Assembly: GCA_958295645.1 (NCBI GenBank)
Contig: OY282361.1
Location: 1,640,501-1,704,500, forward strand
DNA from: Longimicrobiales bacterium
Lineage (GTDB): Bacteria > Gemmatimonadota > Gemmatimonadetes > Longimicrobiales > Gaopeijiaceae
DNA length: 64,000 nucleotides
Reading direction: 5' to 3'
The notes beneath the pieces are model-generated. The model saw nothing but the letters and a program-made list of their open reading frames with translations, did not search any database and had not been told where the DNA came from. Each line of letters starts with the position of its first letter. Position 1 is the first letter of the stretch. Both the position numbers and the translations under genes were made by a program. This document shows, piece after piece, positions 13,882 through 23,205 of this stretch.

Positions 13882-16052
13882 CGCCCCGCGAAGACGCCGT
13901 GAAACGTCTCGCCCGACTCGCCCAGCCGGCGCAACACCGGGCTCGGCGCGTAGCGGTCGCCCAGCCGCTCGTGGAGAGCCGCCGAAGCCGAGAGCACGGC
14001 GGCCAAGCCCCGGTCGTCCGCATACTTGAGCAAGCCCCCGCGAAACGGCGGGAAGCCCGTGCCCATCACCATGCCCAGGTCCACGTCCGCCGCCGAGGCC
14101 ACGATCTCCTCGTCCAGCACGCGCGCGGCCTCGTTGATCATCGCGAGGACGAGCCTGTCCTGCACCTGCTTCGGCTTCGGCGCGGCCCGGGACCTCCGCA
14201 GGCCCGCGTCCTCGTACACCGAGAGGTCGAACTTGCGCTGCTTTCCGTCCCGGTAGAGGTAGAAGCCGCGGCCGCCCTTTCGTCCGAGCCGGTTCGTCCG
14301 GCCCAACGCGACGAGAGCCGGGGCCGGCGCCATTCGGTCGCCCAGCGCGGTCGCCATCGCCTCGCCTGCGTGCCGCACGACGTCGATGCCCACCTCGTCG
14401 ATCAAGCGGAAGGGTCCCATGGGGGCGCCGAAGGCTCTCCAGGCGGCGTCCACCGCGCGGGCGTCCCATCCCTCGTCCAGTAGATGGCCTGCTTCGTTCA
14501 GGTAGGGGGCCAAGATGCGGTTCACGAGGAAGCCGGGCCCGTCCGCGGCAACGACGGGCGTCTTGCCCAGGCGAACGGCCAGCGCGGCGATGGTCTCCAA
14601 CGTGGCCTCGGAGGTCCGCGCGCCCCTGACGACCTCCACGAGGGGCATGCGGTGGACGGGGTTGAAGAAGTGCATTCCGGCGAATCGCTCCGGGTGATCC
14701 AGCGCCGCGGCCATCTCGTCCACCGAAAGGGACGACGTGTTGGTGGCGAGGACGGCCCGCGGACCCACGACCTCCTCCAGTTCGCCGAACACCGCCCGCT
14801 TCACGTCCATGCGCTCCACCACGGCCTCGATCACCACGTCGGCCCGCCCGACGCCCGCGTAGTCCAGGCCGCCGGACACGAGGCCCATCTTGCGCTCCGC
14901 CTCCCGGCGACGAAGGCGCCGCCGGCTCACCGCCTCGTTGAAGAGCGAGCGCGACGCCGCCAAGCCCGTCGCCACGGCTTCGTGGGCCACGTCCTTGAGG
15001 CGCACGGGAATGTCTCGGTACGCCAGCGACTGCGCGACGGCGCCCCCCATGACGCCCGCTCCGATCACGGCCGCCCGCTCGACCGGAGCCGCGACGCCGC
15101 CCTCGCTCCACGGCCCCTTGCGTGCCCGCTCCCGCATCCGGAACAGCAGAATCAGGTTCTTGCAGACCCGCGACGTGGCCAGCTCGCCGACCGCCCGCGC
15201 CTCCATCTCGAAGCGCTTCTGCATCGAGCGTCCCGCGCCCCGCCGCAAGACCTCGACGATCTTGAGCGGCGCGGGGTAGCGGCCGCCCGTGCGCCGGGCC
15301 ACCTGCCTTCGCGCCATGGCAAGGACGAGGGCGCGTCCCAACGGCGTCCCGTCCAGCAAGCGCGCGCCCAGTCCGCGGCGGCGGCGGGATCTGGCGCCCG
15401 CCGTGCGCGCTCCGCCGCCGCGCGAGTCCTCGCCTGCCATCAAGTCCCGCACGAAGGCGAGCGCCCTGTCCTCGAACTGCGCCGCCGGAAGCACGCGGTC
15501 CACCAAGCCGGTTCGCCCGGCCTTCGAGGCGCTCGCCGGCTTGCCGGACAGCATCAGCTCCAGCGCCGCCCGCAGGCCCACTAGGCCCGGCAGGCGGGTC
15601 GTGCCTCCCCAGCCCGGCAGGATGCCCAGCGACACTTCGGGGAAGCCGATGCGGGTGGCCTCGTCGTCCGAAGCGACCCGAAAGTCGCAGGCCAGCGCCA
15701 ACTCCGCGCCGCCCCCGAGGCAGAGGCCGCGAACCGCGGCCACGACGGGCACCGGCAGAGCCCCTAGGCGGGCAAACAGCGCTTGGCCCCGGCGGGAGGC
15801 CTGCTCGCCGGCCTGCGCATCGGCGATGGAGGCGATCGCGTCCACGTCGGCCCCCGCGATGAACGACCGGGGCTTCGCCGACAGAATCGCCAGAGCGCGC
15901 AAGCGGCCGCTGGCCGCCTCGGAGGCCGCCAAGCCGACCGCCTCGTCCAAGCCACGGAACGTGTCCGCGTCGAGGATGTTGTGCGCCCGGACGGGGTCGT
16001 CGAATACGAGCCGTCCCAGGCCGTCCGCGCCGACGCGCAACCGTGGGTTCAC
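13878..16052 (-). CDS. fadJ: fused enoyl-CoA hydratase / 3-hydroxyacyl-CoA dehydrogenase (FadB/FadJ type)
   Basis: A 724-aa bifunctional beta-oxidation enzyme. The N-terminal crotonase domain (1-190) has the oxyanion-hole segments FIAGADVDA and LCLGGGAELALACDFR and the catalytic Glu in GFPEVSLGILPGWGGT. A linker with KNLILLFRMRERARKG precedes the dehydrogenase domain (about 330-510): AAVIGAGVMGGAVAQSLAYR for NAD binding, LATNTSSLSVDE, and the catalytic His in MHFFNPVHRMPLVEVV. C-terminal dimer domains follow (GFLVNRILAPYLNEA). It starts at GTG 16052 and heads the operon with MocA/XdhC/OsmC. No thiolase neighbour is visible. The symbol denotes family only. Confidence 0.92.
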   Translation of the reverse strand: MNPRLRVGADGLGRLVFDDPVRAHNILDADTFRGLDEAVGLAASEAASGRLRALAILSAKPRSFIAGADVDAIASIADAQAGEQASRRGQALFARLGALPVPVVAAVRGLCLGGGAELALACDFRVASDDEATRIGFPEVSLGILPGWGGTTRLPGLVGLRAALELMLSGKPASASKAGRTGLVDRVLPAAQFEDRALAFVRDLMAGEDSRGGGARTAGARSRRRRGLGARLLDGTPLGRALVLAMARRQVARRTGGRYPAPLKIVEVLRRGAGRSMQKRFEMEARAVGELATSRVCKNLILLFRMRERARKGPWSEGGVAAPVERAAVIGAGVMGGAVAQSLAYRDIPVRLKDVAHEAVATGLAASRSLFNEAVSRRRLRRREAERKMGLVSGGLDYAGVGRADVVIEAVVERMDVKRAVFGELEEVVGPRAVLATNTSSLSVDEMAAALDHPERFAGMHFFNPVHRMPLVEVVRGARTSEATLETIAALAVRLGKTPVVAADGPGFLVNRILAPYLNEAGHLLDEGWDARAVDAAWRAFGAPMGPFRLIDEVGIDVVRHAGEAMATALGDRMAPAPALVALGRTNRLGRKGGRGFYLYRDGKQRKFDLSVYEDAGLRRSRAAPKPKQVQDRLVLAMINEAARVLDEEIVASAADVDLGMVMGTGFPPFRGGLLKYADDRGLAAVLSASAALHERLGDRYAPSPVLRRLGESGETFHGVFAGR

Positions 16053-16079
16053 GCGACGGCCCCCGGCGCAGGCGATCTC

Positions 16080-16853
16080 CTAGAAGATCGGCCTCACCTC
16101 GGCGTTCTCGCGCGAAAGCCGAAGCTCGACGGGATCTCCCCTGGCGATTTGCAACATCACGTTCCAGTACCATTCTTCGTTGGGCAGTTCGTGGCGTGCA
16201 TACACCCAGTACGCGCCGGGCGACGCCTCGAAGGCCGCCCAGCCCTCCGCCGCGGTCGTGTCGGCATGCACGTCGAGCCCCGACTCGGCGATCTTGGCCG
16301 CGATGACGAGATCGACGTCCTGGAAGGCTTCGTCGCTCCAGTTGCTCCGGGCCACGCTCATGCTGTCCAGCCGGTCCACGGCCGCCGCCTGAAGCGACTG
16401 GAACGTGTCGAAGAGCGACCCCACGCGCCTCTCGAGCTGCTCGTATTCTCCGTAGCGGCTCCGGTGCTCGGAGAAGAGCTGCCGGTACTCCCTCGTGGCC
16501 CGGTTCAGCCCCTCCATTCGGTCGTTCAGCCTCTGGAGTTCTTCGCGAAGCGTATTCCATCGCGTCTCCGCGTCGCGCCAAGTGCGCTGCGCCACGGCGA
16601 TCTCCTCTTGGACGGCCATGAGATCCGGCGGAACCTGCGGCTCGGGCGTCGGGGAGGCTTCCGCCAACGAGTCGAACACTTGGTCTCGGTCGTAGGGCAG
16701 CAACTGGACCTCCACGTCCGACACGCCAACGGACTCGCCGCCGTCTTGAGCCGGGACTTCGACCCGCACCACGGCTTCGCCGGGACCGCAGGCCGCAACC
16801 GTCATCGTCGCGAGAAACAGGCCCGCAACCGAGCCGACTGCTCTTCGCTTCAT
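16080..16853 (-). CDS. lipoprotein with central coiled coil, function unknown
   Basis: A 257-aa lipoprotein with a signal ending LFLATMTVAACGPG. The start is ATG 16851-16853, with a GGAG ribosome site 8 bases upstream. After a short beta-rich part (VRVEVPAQDGG...VSDVEVQLLPYDRD), residues about 80-165 are rich in Glu, Arg, Gln and Leu heptads (TRWNTLREELQRLNDRMEGL), predicting a coiled coil. The C-terminal part (AYWVYARHELPNEEWYWNV) looks like a compact beta domain. I do not recognise the family. It lies 27 bases upstream of the FadJ-like gene. Confidence 0.8.
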   Translation of the reverse strand: MKRRAVGSVAGLFLATMTVAACGPGEAVVRVEVPAQDGGESVGVSDVEVQLLPYDRDQVFDSLAEASPTPEPQVPPDLMAVQEEIAVAQRTWRDAETRWNTLREELQRLNDRMEGLNRATREYRQLFSEHRSRYGEYEQLERRVGSLFDTFQSLQAAAVDRLDSMSVARSNWSDEAFQDVDLVIAAKIAESGLDVHADTTAAEGWAAFEASPGAYWVYARHELPNEEWYWNVMLQIARGDPVELRLSRENAEVRPIF

Positions 16854-17064
16854 CGTCTTCTCCGTGGAAAAACTGGCCGTGCTACCGGGAACAAGCCCGC
16901 GGGACAGCCCCAACGATACGAACGACAGCCGCGCCGATCAAGGCCTGGCCAGCTCGGGCGAAGAGGCGCCGGAACTTGGCGAACCGGCGGCATGAAGAGG
17001 GCCGACGAGTTCTCATGCGACCGTCGCGCCACGCCCGAGAGAGGTCGCGTGGGACGTTGCGGCG

Positions 17065-18384
17065 TCAACGCGCGGCTGCACCGTACTCCACCCTCGCCTC
17101 CAAGCGGAGACCTCGGGCGGCGAGCGCAGCCTCTTCGACCCCGGGGGGATCCGCGTTGCGCGCCAGGGACAGCGCCTGTTGCCGGGTGGCGCCCCGGAGC
17201 AGGGCGTCGGCCGCCGTTCGGGCCGGGTGGGCCGGGTGCGACATCATGCGGCTGCGTGCGCCCCGAACCGCTCGAAGCAGGCCCGCCAGCTCTCTCTCGA
17301 GGCCTTCGGAGCCGCTGGGGCCTTCGGCGGCGATGGAGGCGAGGGCCTCGTCGATTCGGGACTCCCAGTCCCGGGCGGCTTCCGGCGCCGCGGAGAACTG
17401 AACAAGGAGGCGGCCGCCGGGACCGACCTCTGCGGAAAGGGCGTAGAGCGCGTCGTAGCGTTGCCGTTCGAGATGCGCGACCAGCAGGGCGCGGAGGAGC
17501 TCGGCCTGCGCCAGGGTGGCGCCCGGGGCAAGGCCGTAGGCGAGGCCGACCCATGTCGTGACCGCTTCGGCGGGCTCGCGAACGGTTGCGATTCGGGGGG
17601 GCGCGGAGGGATTCGAGAGCGAGGGCGCCTGGGCGGGGGACGACGGGCGGGAGGACGGCAGGACGAACGGTTGGGCGGGCTCCGCGGGGGACGGGAGGCG
17701 GTCCAGCAGCCGGGCGCGAGCGCTGTCGGCGACCACGACCCAGGCCGACGAGCCCCACGCGGTCTCGGGCGGGGCGGTAGCCTTGGCGGCGAGGGTCTCG
17801 GGAAGGCCGTTGCTGGGCTTGGGGAGGGCGGCGGCGGGAACGACAAGCGGAGCGGGCGCCGCGGGCGTTTCGGCGCCGTCATCCGCTTGGGCGTCGGCCA
17901 AGTGAGCGGAGAAGAGCTGCTCGAAGCGGTCTTGGGGAGAGCCCTGGCGGAACTCGCGCTCTCGGGCGAAACGCGCCAACGCGGCCTCGACGTGGCGGAG
18001 CGGAAGTGGGTGCGATGCGACCTGCCGCATGACGCGGAGGACCTCTGGCAGGTCTTCGGGCGCGGCCGTCGCGACGAAGTGGCGCCCGGTGCGCGTGTGC
18101 GTCAGGCCGACTCGGGCAGCCAAGCCGCCCGCCGCCTCTCGAAGCGTGGCGAGCAGGGCCAAGTCCGCAACCCGCGCGGCGGCTTCCTCTGCCGGTGCAC
18201 GGGGGGATGGTGTCGGCAGGGCAAGGGCGACCGCGCCCACCGGCAACCAGTCGCGCGCGACGACGGCCAAGGGGAGTTGGGCGGGCGGCACCTGGGCTAG
18301 AGCGGATGCCGTCTGGACGGGCGGCCAGGCCAGCAACAGCCATCCGGCTGCCGGGAGGCCGGGCCAAGTCAGCGCCGACGCCAT
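17065..18384 (-). CDS. M16-like (insulinase-superfamily) protein lacking the zinc motif
   Basis: The protein (439 aa from ATG 18384) resembles one half of an M16 peptidase. It has a leader (WLLLAWPPVQTASALAQ), two alpha/beta sandwich halves (RHFVATAAPEDLPEVLRVMRQ, and VGLAYGLAPGATLAQAELLRALLVAHLE with SAEVGPGGRLLVQFSAAPEA) and an Ala/Pro-rich centre. No HxxEH zinc site is present, so it is probably non-catalytic, like the partner subunit of paired M16 proteins. A TTG at 18477 gives a 31-residue longer form with a 4-base overlap to the upstream gene. ATG 18384 is preferred because GAGG precedes it and a signal peptide follows directly. Confidence 0.68.
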   Translation of the reverse strand: MASALTWPGLPAAGWLLLAWPPVQTASALAQVPPAQLPLAVVARDWLPVGAVALALPTPSPRAPAEEAAARVADLALLATLREAAGGLAARVGLTHTRTGRHFVATAAPEDLPEVLRVMRQVASHPLPLRHVEAALARFAREREFRQGSPQDRFEQLFSAHLADAQADDGAETPAAPAPLVVPAAALPKPSNGLPETLAAKATAPPETAWGSSAWVVVADSARARLLDRLPSPAEPAQPFVLPSSRPSSPAQAPSLSNPSAPPRIATVREPAEAVTTWVGLAYGLAPGATLAQAELLRALLVAHLERQRYDALYALSAEVGPGGRLLVQFSAAPEAARDWESRIDEALASIAAEGPSGSEGLERELAGLLRAVRGARSRMMSHPAHPARTAADALLRGATRQQALSLARNADPPGVEEAALAARGLRLEARVEYGAAAR

Positions 18385-18473
18385 GCGCGTCAACGCCCTC
18401 GGCCACGCAGGCCTGGATCGGCGGTCACGAGGCCGCGCGGCCCTGGATCGGCGCCGACCGGCCGCCAGGCCCT

Positions 18474-19766
18474 TCAACGGCCGCCGCCGAGGCGCACCAG
18501 CGAGGATTCGAAGGTCGCGGCGACCGCATCCAGCTCGGGCTTGCCGACGGTCTCCAGCGCAGTCGCGGCCCCACGGGCGAAGCCAGCGCGCCGGTAGTGG
18601 CGGTCGGCGAGCCGCAACCAGCCCGCCGCGGTCGAAGCCGCCGCCAGTAGGTCGCCCTGGGCCGCCTCGGCGGCCGCGGCCCAGCGAGCGCCGAGCGCAG
18701 CGGCGGACATTAGCGAGAGAACCTCCGCCAAGGCCGCGTCGGCCTCGCGCTGCGCCAAAGCGGTCGCCGTGACCGCGGTCCAGCGGGCGGACTCACCGAG
18801 ACCGTGTTGCACGCGCACGACCACGCCACGGGGGTTCAGGCCGCGGAGCCCGGCCGCGAGCGCCTGTTGCCCGACCAGCGCGGCGGGGTCGCCCGGATAT
18901 CCCAAGCTGAAGAACGCTCCTGCCCAGGCCGTGGTTGGAGGCGTGGGGGTCGGGGCCGGCCGCCTGCGAGCGCCCGCCTCCGTCGCAGGCGCGCCAGCCC
19001 CGGGAGACAAGACCGCGCCGGCGGAGTCCACGGCCGGAACCGCTCGCCCTCCCGCAGGCGCGCCGACGAACGAGAGTTCCGACAGCGCCACTGGGACGGG
19101 AACGTCTCCGAGCACGAAGACGCGCAGGCGGTCGCGGGCATGGCTTCGCTCCCAGAGATTCTCGATCTCGGCAAAGCCCCCGGCCTGCGCCGCCGCCGCC
19201 CCGGAGCCCTCCCCGCCATGGCCCCCCGAGAGGCCGTCGATCGCGGCCACCACACGCCCGTGAGGCGTCTCCGCCACGCGGTCGGCATGCGCACGCCGCC
19301 GGGTCGAGGCCGCCCGCAACCCTTCGCGCGACGGCCTGCTCGCAAGGAGGCGGGCGATCCACGCCAACTCGTCCACGTCTCCGAGATCGCCGATCACGTG
19401 ATACGCGATGCGGCCATGCTCGACGCCGCCCCACAGCGAGGCGCCCACCAAATCCGCAAGCGGCCGCGCCCGGTCCAAGGCCAGCGCCACGAGCGTCATG
19501 GCGGCGCCGGGGCGGTATGGATCGTGCGGCGCCGATATGCGAATCCCCGCCGCCGGCAATCCCTTGGCCGCTTCCAAGACCAGCGCCGGCCCGCCCGGGA
19601 CCTCCAGCGCCGTGTCCGGAACCAGCGGGTCGGCTGGGAGTCCAGGCGCCCGGCGCGTCTGCGGGCCAGCACCCAGCAACGTCGCGACGGCGGCGGCGAA
19701 TCCAACTGCCCCGGCGGCCCACCCGAAACGACCGCGGCGAATCTCGCTCATGCGGACGGCGCTCAT
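18474..19766 (-). CDS. membrane-anchored M16-like protein, degenerate
   Basis: A 430-aa protein with an N-terminal anchor (FGWAAGAVGFAAAVATLLG). The body resembles the M16 fold (LVLEAAKGLPAAGIRIS, RIAYHVIGDLGDVDELAWIARLLAS, RLRVFVLGDVPVPVAL, and a FFSLGYPGDPAALVGQQALAAGL strand-helix like the M16 second half). There is no HxxEH motif. It and the next gene look like the two halves of an ancestral M16 heterodimer, both without zinc ligands. The start is uncertain between ATG 19766, ATG 19751 and an upstream codon at 19847. Confidence 0.62.
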   Translation of the reverse strand: MSAVRMSEIRRGRFGWAAGAVGFAAAVATLLGAGPQTRRAPGLPADPLVPDTALEVPGGPALVLEAAKGLPAAGIRISAPHDPYRPGAAMTLVALALDRARPLADLVGASLWGGVEHGRIAYHVIGDLGDVDELAWIARLLASRPSREGLRAASTRRRAHADRVAETPHGRVVAAIDGLSGGHGGEGSGAAAAQAGGFAEIENLWERSHARDRLRVFVLGDVPVPVALSELSFVGAPAGGRAVPAVDSAGAVLSPGAGAPATEAGARRRPAPTPTPPTTAWAGAFFSLGYPGDPAALVGQQALAAGLRGLNPRGVVVRVQHGLGESARWTAVTATALAQREADAALAEVLSLMSAAALGARWAAAAEAAQGDLLAAASTAAGWLRLADRHYRRAGFARGAATALETVGKPELDAVAATFESSLVRLGGGR

Positions 19767-19856
19767 GGGCGCGTCGGCGCGGGGGCTGGCCGTGGGCCAA
19801 TCCCGCACACACGGACGGCACCCACCGGCGTCACCATGCCGGTGCACAGGCGAACG

Positions 19857-20792
19857 TTACGGAATGGCGTCCCCAAGGACGTAGTTCATCGGGTTGACGC
19901 GCGCTCCGTTCATGCGGACTTCGTAGTGCAGGTGGGGCGCCGTCGATATGCCCGTGCTTCCTACCTGAGCCACGACATCGCCTCTGCGAACCCTCGTTCC
20001 GGGTTTCACGAGCAGCTTGGAGGCGTGGGCGTACAGGGTCGAAAGGCCGAAGCCATGGTCGATCTCCACCGTGTAGCCGTAGCCCGTGCGCCAACTCGCG
20101 GAACGAACGACTCCGTTTCCGGCGGCGACGATGGGCGTGCCCTTGGGAGCATGGACGTCGATTCCATGATGGGGTTGCTCCCGGTCGTGGACGGGATGGC
20201 GCCGACTGCGGCTGAAACGGCTCGAGAGCAGGCCGCGCACCGGCAGGATGGAGGGCGTCGCCTCCATCCGGGCAGTTTGCGACTCGAAGCTCGCCGCGAC
20301 CTCGTCGAAGCTCGCCCCCAGCAAGCCGGCCCTGCGCTTGATCAGCTCCAAGTCGTAGTGGATCGCGTAGGCCGTCTCCGAAGCCTCCGGATCCAGCGGC
20401 CACAACTCGCCGTCTTCCGGCGACGCCAGCCCCGGACCGCCCACGCCCACGTCCAACACCTCCTGGTCGATTCCGGCGAGACCCGCCAGAACGCGCACGC
20501 GGCGGTTCTGCTCGACCAGGCCGGACACCTGCTCGCCCACGGCCGCCAAACGGCTCTGCGTGGCGGCGATCTCCGCCTCCAGCAACCGGTTCTCGCGGGC
20601 GAGCCGGATCGTGCGCATGGGGTTCTCGCCCCCAGCGGCCAGCAGGCCGCCGGCCACGCCGCCCGCCACGACCAGCAAGCAGAGGCACAGCGCCCAGGGG
20701 GCCGCGCGCAGAACGCTTGGTCGATGCGTCCACTGCACAACGCTCTCGGAACCGCCACGGAGCAGGACGATAGTCCATCGGTTGGTCTTCAT
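19857..20792 (-). CDS. M23 (LytM-type) peptidoglycan endopeptidase, membrane-anchored
   Basis: A 311-aa cell-wall metallopeptidase. One membrane segment (LCLCLLVVAGGVAGGLLAA), a coiled-coil stalk (LARENRLLEAEIAATQSRLAAVG) and a C-terminal M23 domain are visible. Zinc ligands are His/Asp in HHGIDVHAPKGTPIVAAGNG and His in APHLHYEVRMNG. The architecture matches MepM/EnvC-like proteins that cut crosslinks or activate amidases during growth and division. GAGG lies 8 bases before ATG 20792, preferred over GTG 20798. It lies between the M16-like pair and metG. Confidence 0.93.
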   Translation of the reverse strand: MKTNRWTIVLLRGGSESVVQWTHRPSVLRAAPWALCLCLLVVAGGVAGGLLAAGGENPMRTIRLARENRLLEAEIAATQSRLAAVGEQVSGLVEQNRRVRVLAGLAGIDQEVLDVGVGGPGLASPEDGELWPLDPEASETAYAIHYDLELIKRRAGLLGASFDEVAASFESQTARMEATPSILPVRGLLSSRFSRSRRHPVHDREQPHHGIDVHAPKGTPIVAAGNGVVRSASWRTGYGYTVEIDHGFGLSTLYAHASKLLVKPGTRVRRGDVVAQVGSTGISTAPHLHYEVRMNGARVNPMNYVLGDAIP

Positions 20793-20826
20793 GGGCACCT
20801 CAGAATAGGCGTTTTCGTCGTCTCGG

Positions 20827-22401
20827 TCAAGCTGCGATCTCTCCGTCCGTTCCCCCCGGCGGGCCTCCCGGGGAGCCTGCCCGCGGAAAGATCGGCGCGC
20901 CCTGCGAAACCGCCAACCCCGCCACGTTCATGCACACAGCTTCGTCGAGCAGGGGCACCCTCTCCATCCCCACGCGTCCGGCCAACTCGAGCGCCTTGCC
21001 GGGCGCGACGGGCTCGAACAGGCAGGCCAGCGTCACCAGCACGCGAACCAGCGAGGCCAGCGTCTCGTCCAACTCCGCCGCACGGCCGGGATCGCGGGCC
21101 AAGAGCCAAGGCTCGCGCTCCTCGACAAACCCGTTGGCCCTCCTCGCCAGCTCCATGGCCGCCGCCAAGCCTTCGTGCAACCGGTAGCGCTCGAAGCCTT
21201 CGCGGTAAGCGTCCACCGCTCGCTCCGTCTCGGCGCGCAGTCCGTCCGCCGGACCGCCGGGCGTCGTGCCGGCCCGGTACCGTCCGACCATGGACACGAC
21301 GCGGTGGGCCAAGTTCCCGAGGATGTTGGACAGCTCCTCGTACCGCACCAGGAACCGATCCGGCGTGTAGGAGGCGTCTTGGCCGGTCGGCATCTCGCGC
21401 ATCAGATACCACCGCAGCGCGTCCGTCCCGAACGAGCTCCGCAGCTCCAGCGGATCGACCACGTTGCCCAGCGACTTGGACATCTTCGTCTCCTCCACGA
21501 CCCACCAGCCGTGGGCCAGGATCTTGCGCGGCAGCGGCAACCCGGCGCCCATGAGGAGCGTCGGCCAGTAGACGGCGTGGTTGGTGAGGATGTCCTTGCC
21601 GATCAGATGCAGATCGGCGGGCCAGCGCGAGGCCAGGGGCGAATCGAAGCCCCGCTCGCCCGCGGGCGCCTCCGGACTCACGGCCCCCGACGCCGTGACG
21701 TAGTTGACGAGGGCGTCCACCCACACGTAGGTGACCTGGTCCGCGTCCCAGGGAAGCGGAATCCCCCAGTGGATGCGCGAGCGGGGGCGCGAAATGGACA
21801 GGTCCCCCAGCGGCCGCCTGAGGAAGCCCAGCACCTCGTTCTTGCGCGCCGCGGGCACGATCCAGTCCGGGTTCGCCTCGACGTGGCGCAGGAGCCGCTC
21901 CTGGAACTGGCTCATCCGAAAGAAGTAGTTCTTCTCGCGGATGCGCTCCACCGGCCCGCCCGCAACGGGGTCCACCCGCTCGGGCCCGATCTCCTTCTCC
22001 GTGAAGTAGCGCTCCTGGCCCACCGAGTACCAGCCCGCGTACTCGCCTTCGTAGACGAGCCCGTTGTCGCGAAGCCGCTCCAGCAGAGCGCTCACCACGG
22101 CCCGGTGCTCGTCTTCCGTGGTGCGGATGAAGCGATCGTGCGAGATGGCGAGGTTCCGCCAAGCCGCCTGGAACCGCCCGGCCATGAGGTCGCAGAGCGC
22201 CGTCGGGGTCATCCCCTGCTCCGCGGCCGCCTCCTGGATCTTCTGGCCGTGCTCGTCCGTCCCCGTCAGGAAGAGCACGTCTTCGCCGGCACGGCGGCGG
22301 TAGCGGGCCAGCACATCGCCGAGAATCGTCGTGTAGGCGTGGCCCAGGTGCGGCTCGCCCGACGCGTAGTAGATGGGCGTGGTGAGATAGAAAGACGGCA
22401 T
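20827..22401 (-). CDS. metG: methionyl-tRNA synthetase
   Basis: A 524-aa class I aminoacyl-tRNA synthetase that charges tRNA-Met. The HIGH-type motif is PHLGHAYTTILGDVLARY. Methionine-pocket residues sit in YYASGEPHLG and VTYVWVDALVNYVT, and the KMSKS loop in VEETKMSKSLGNVVDP. An alpha-helical anticodon domain follows from about residue 360 (YEELSNILGNLAHRVVSM). The CxxC zinc-knob cysteines are missing, so it is the short knob-less type without the C-terminal tRNA-binding domain. The start is ATG 22401 and the upstream FMN reductase stop lies 8 bases away. Confidence 0.96.
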   Translation of the reverse strand: MPSFYLTTPIYYASGEPHLGHAYTTILGDVLARYRRRAGEDVLFLTGTDEHGQKIQEAAAEQGMTPTALCDLMAGRFQAAWRNLAISHDRFIRTTEDEHRAVVSALLERLRDNGLVYEGEYAGWYSVGQERYFTEKEIGPERVDPVAGGPVERIREKNYFFRMSQFQERLLRHVEANPDWIVPAARKNEVLGFLRRPLGDLSISRPRSRIHWGIPLPWDADQVTYVWVDALVNYVTASGAVSPEAPAGERGFDSPLASRWPADLHLIGKDILTNHAVYWPTLLMGAGLPLPRKILAHGWWVVEETKMSKSLGNVVDPLELRSSFGTDALRWYLMREMPTGQDASYTPDRFLVRYEELSNILGNLAHRVVSMVGRYRAGTTPGGPADGLRAETERAVDAYREGFERYRLHEGLAAAMELARRANGFVEEREPWLLARDPGRAAELDETLASLVRVLVTLACLFEPVAPGKALELAGRVGMERVPLLDEAVCMNVAGLAVSQGAPIFPRAGSPGGPPGGTDGEIAA

Positions 22402-22409
22402 CGTCGGCC

Positions 22410-23009
22410 CTAGGCGGTGCCGGCCGGCCCGGCCGCTCCGGTCGCCTTCGCCGCGCCCGCCCTCTTCGCCGCGCCGACCGCCCCGGCGTACCACGACAGC
22501 GTCTCCACAACGCGGGCGAAGGACGCCTCGTAGTGATCCTCGCGGGGTTCGCCGTCCTCTCCGAAGGATCTGGAGACGTGGGAGACGGGCATGGCCGCCA
22601 CGGGCAACGCCTTGATCTTCAGGAAGAGCAGTTGCAGCTGGTTCTGCACGTTGACGCCGCCGAATCCGCCGGTCGACACCGTGAGGATCCCCACCGGCTT
22701 TCGGTCCCACTCCGCGTAGAGATAGTCGAGCGCGTTCTTGAGCGCGCCCGGAACGGAGCCGTTGTACTCGGGACTCACGACGACGACCGCGTCGGCCTCG
22801 GCCACGGCCCGCGCGAACTCGACCAGTCCCGGCGGCGGATCGTCCCGCTTGGACAGCCGCTCCTCCATGACGGGGAGCCCGATCTCGGCCAAGTCCAGGA
22901 GCGGGGCGGCGACGCCGGCCTTCTCGAGCCGATCGCTGGCGAAGCGGGCGACTTTGGCGGATTGGCGGCCGCGGCGCACGGATCCCACGATGACGGGTAT
23001 CTTCAGCAT
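22410..23009 (-). CDS. NADPH-dependent FMN reductase family flavoprotein
   Basis: A 199-aa flavodoxin-fold reductase that passes electrons from NAD(P)H to FMN or quinones. MLKIPVIVGSVRRGRQSAKV is the phosphate-binding loop, SPEYNGSVPGALKNALDYL the signature motif, and VSTGGFGGVNVQNQLQLL the second FMN loop. ATG 23009 was chosen because the fold starts there; the open frame upstream lacks homology. The C-terminus is Ala/Gly-rich. It is probably co-transcribed with metG. Confidence 0.92.
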   Translation of the reverse strand: MLKIPVIVGSVRRGRQSAKVARFASDRLEKAGVAAPLLDLAEIGLPVMEERLSKRDDPPPGLVEFARAVAEADAVVVVSPEYNGSVPGALKNALDYLYAEWDRKPVGILTVSTGGFGGVNVQNQLQLLFLKIKALPVAAMPVSHVSRSFGEDGEPREDHYEASFARVVETLSWYAGAVGAAKRAGAAKATGAAGPAGTA

Positions 23010-23205
23010 CGGAAAGCGGTGGAGGGAAGCGGCCTTGGGCCGGGGGAAGCGGCCTTCGCACGGGAGGCGGAGCTTCGGCGAACGACCCTGGCCGGAAGTG
23101 GTCCGGACCGGCGGCCCTTGAGCCTGCAAGAAAGTACACTAGCTTGGCCGGAATGGGGATAGCCCCAGCGCAAGGAGACGGACTCGTGAGGAAGGCAGGC
23201 GCACC

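Noticed and set aside
13102-16581. One continuous 1159-codon minus-strand frame covering MocA and the FadJ-like gene
   Set aside because: Only the MocA part (from ATG 13881) has family motifs; the rest is the wrong frame of the FadJ-like gene.
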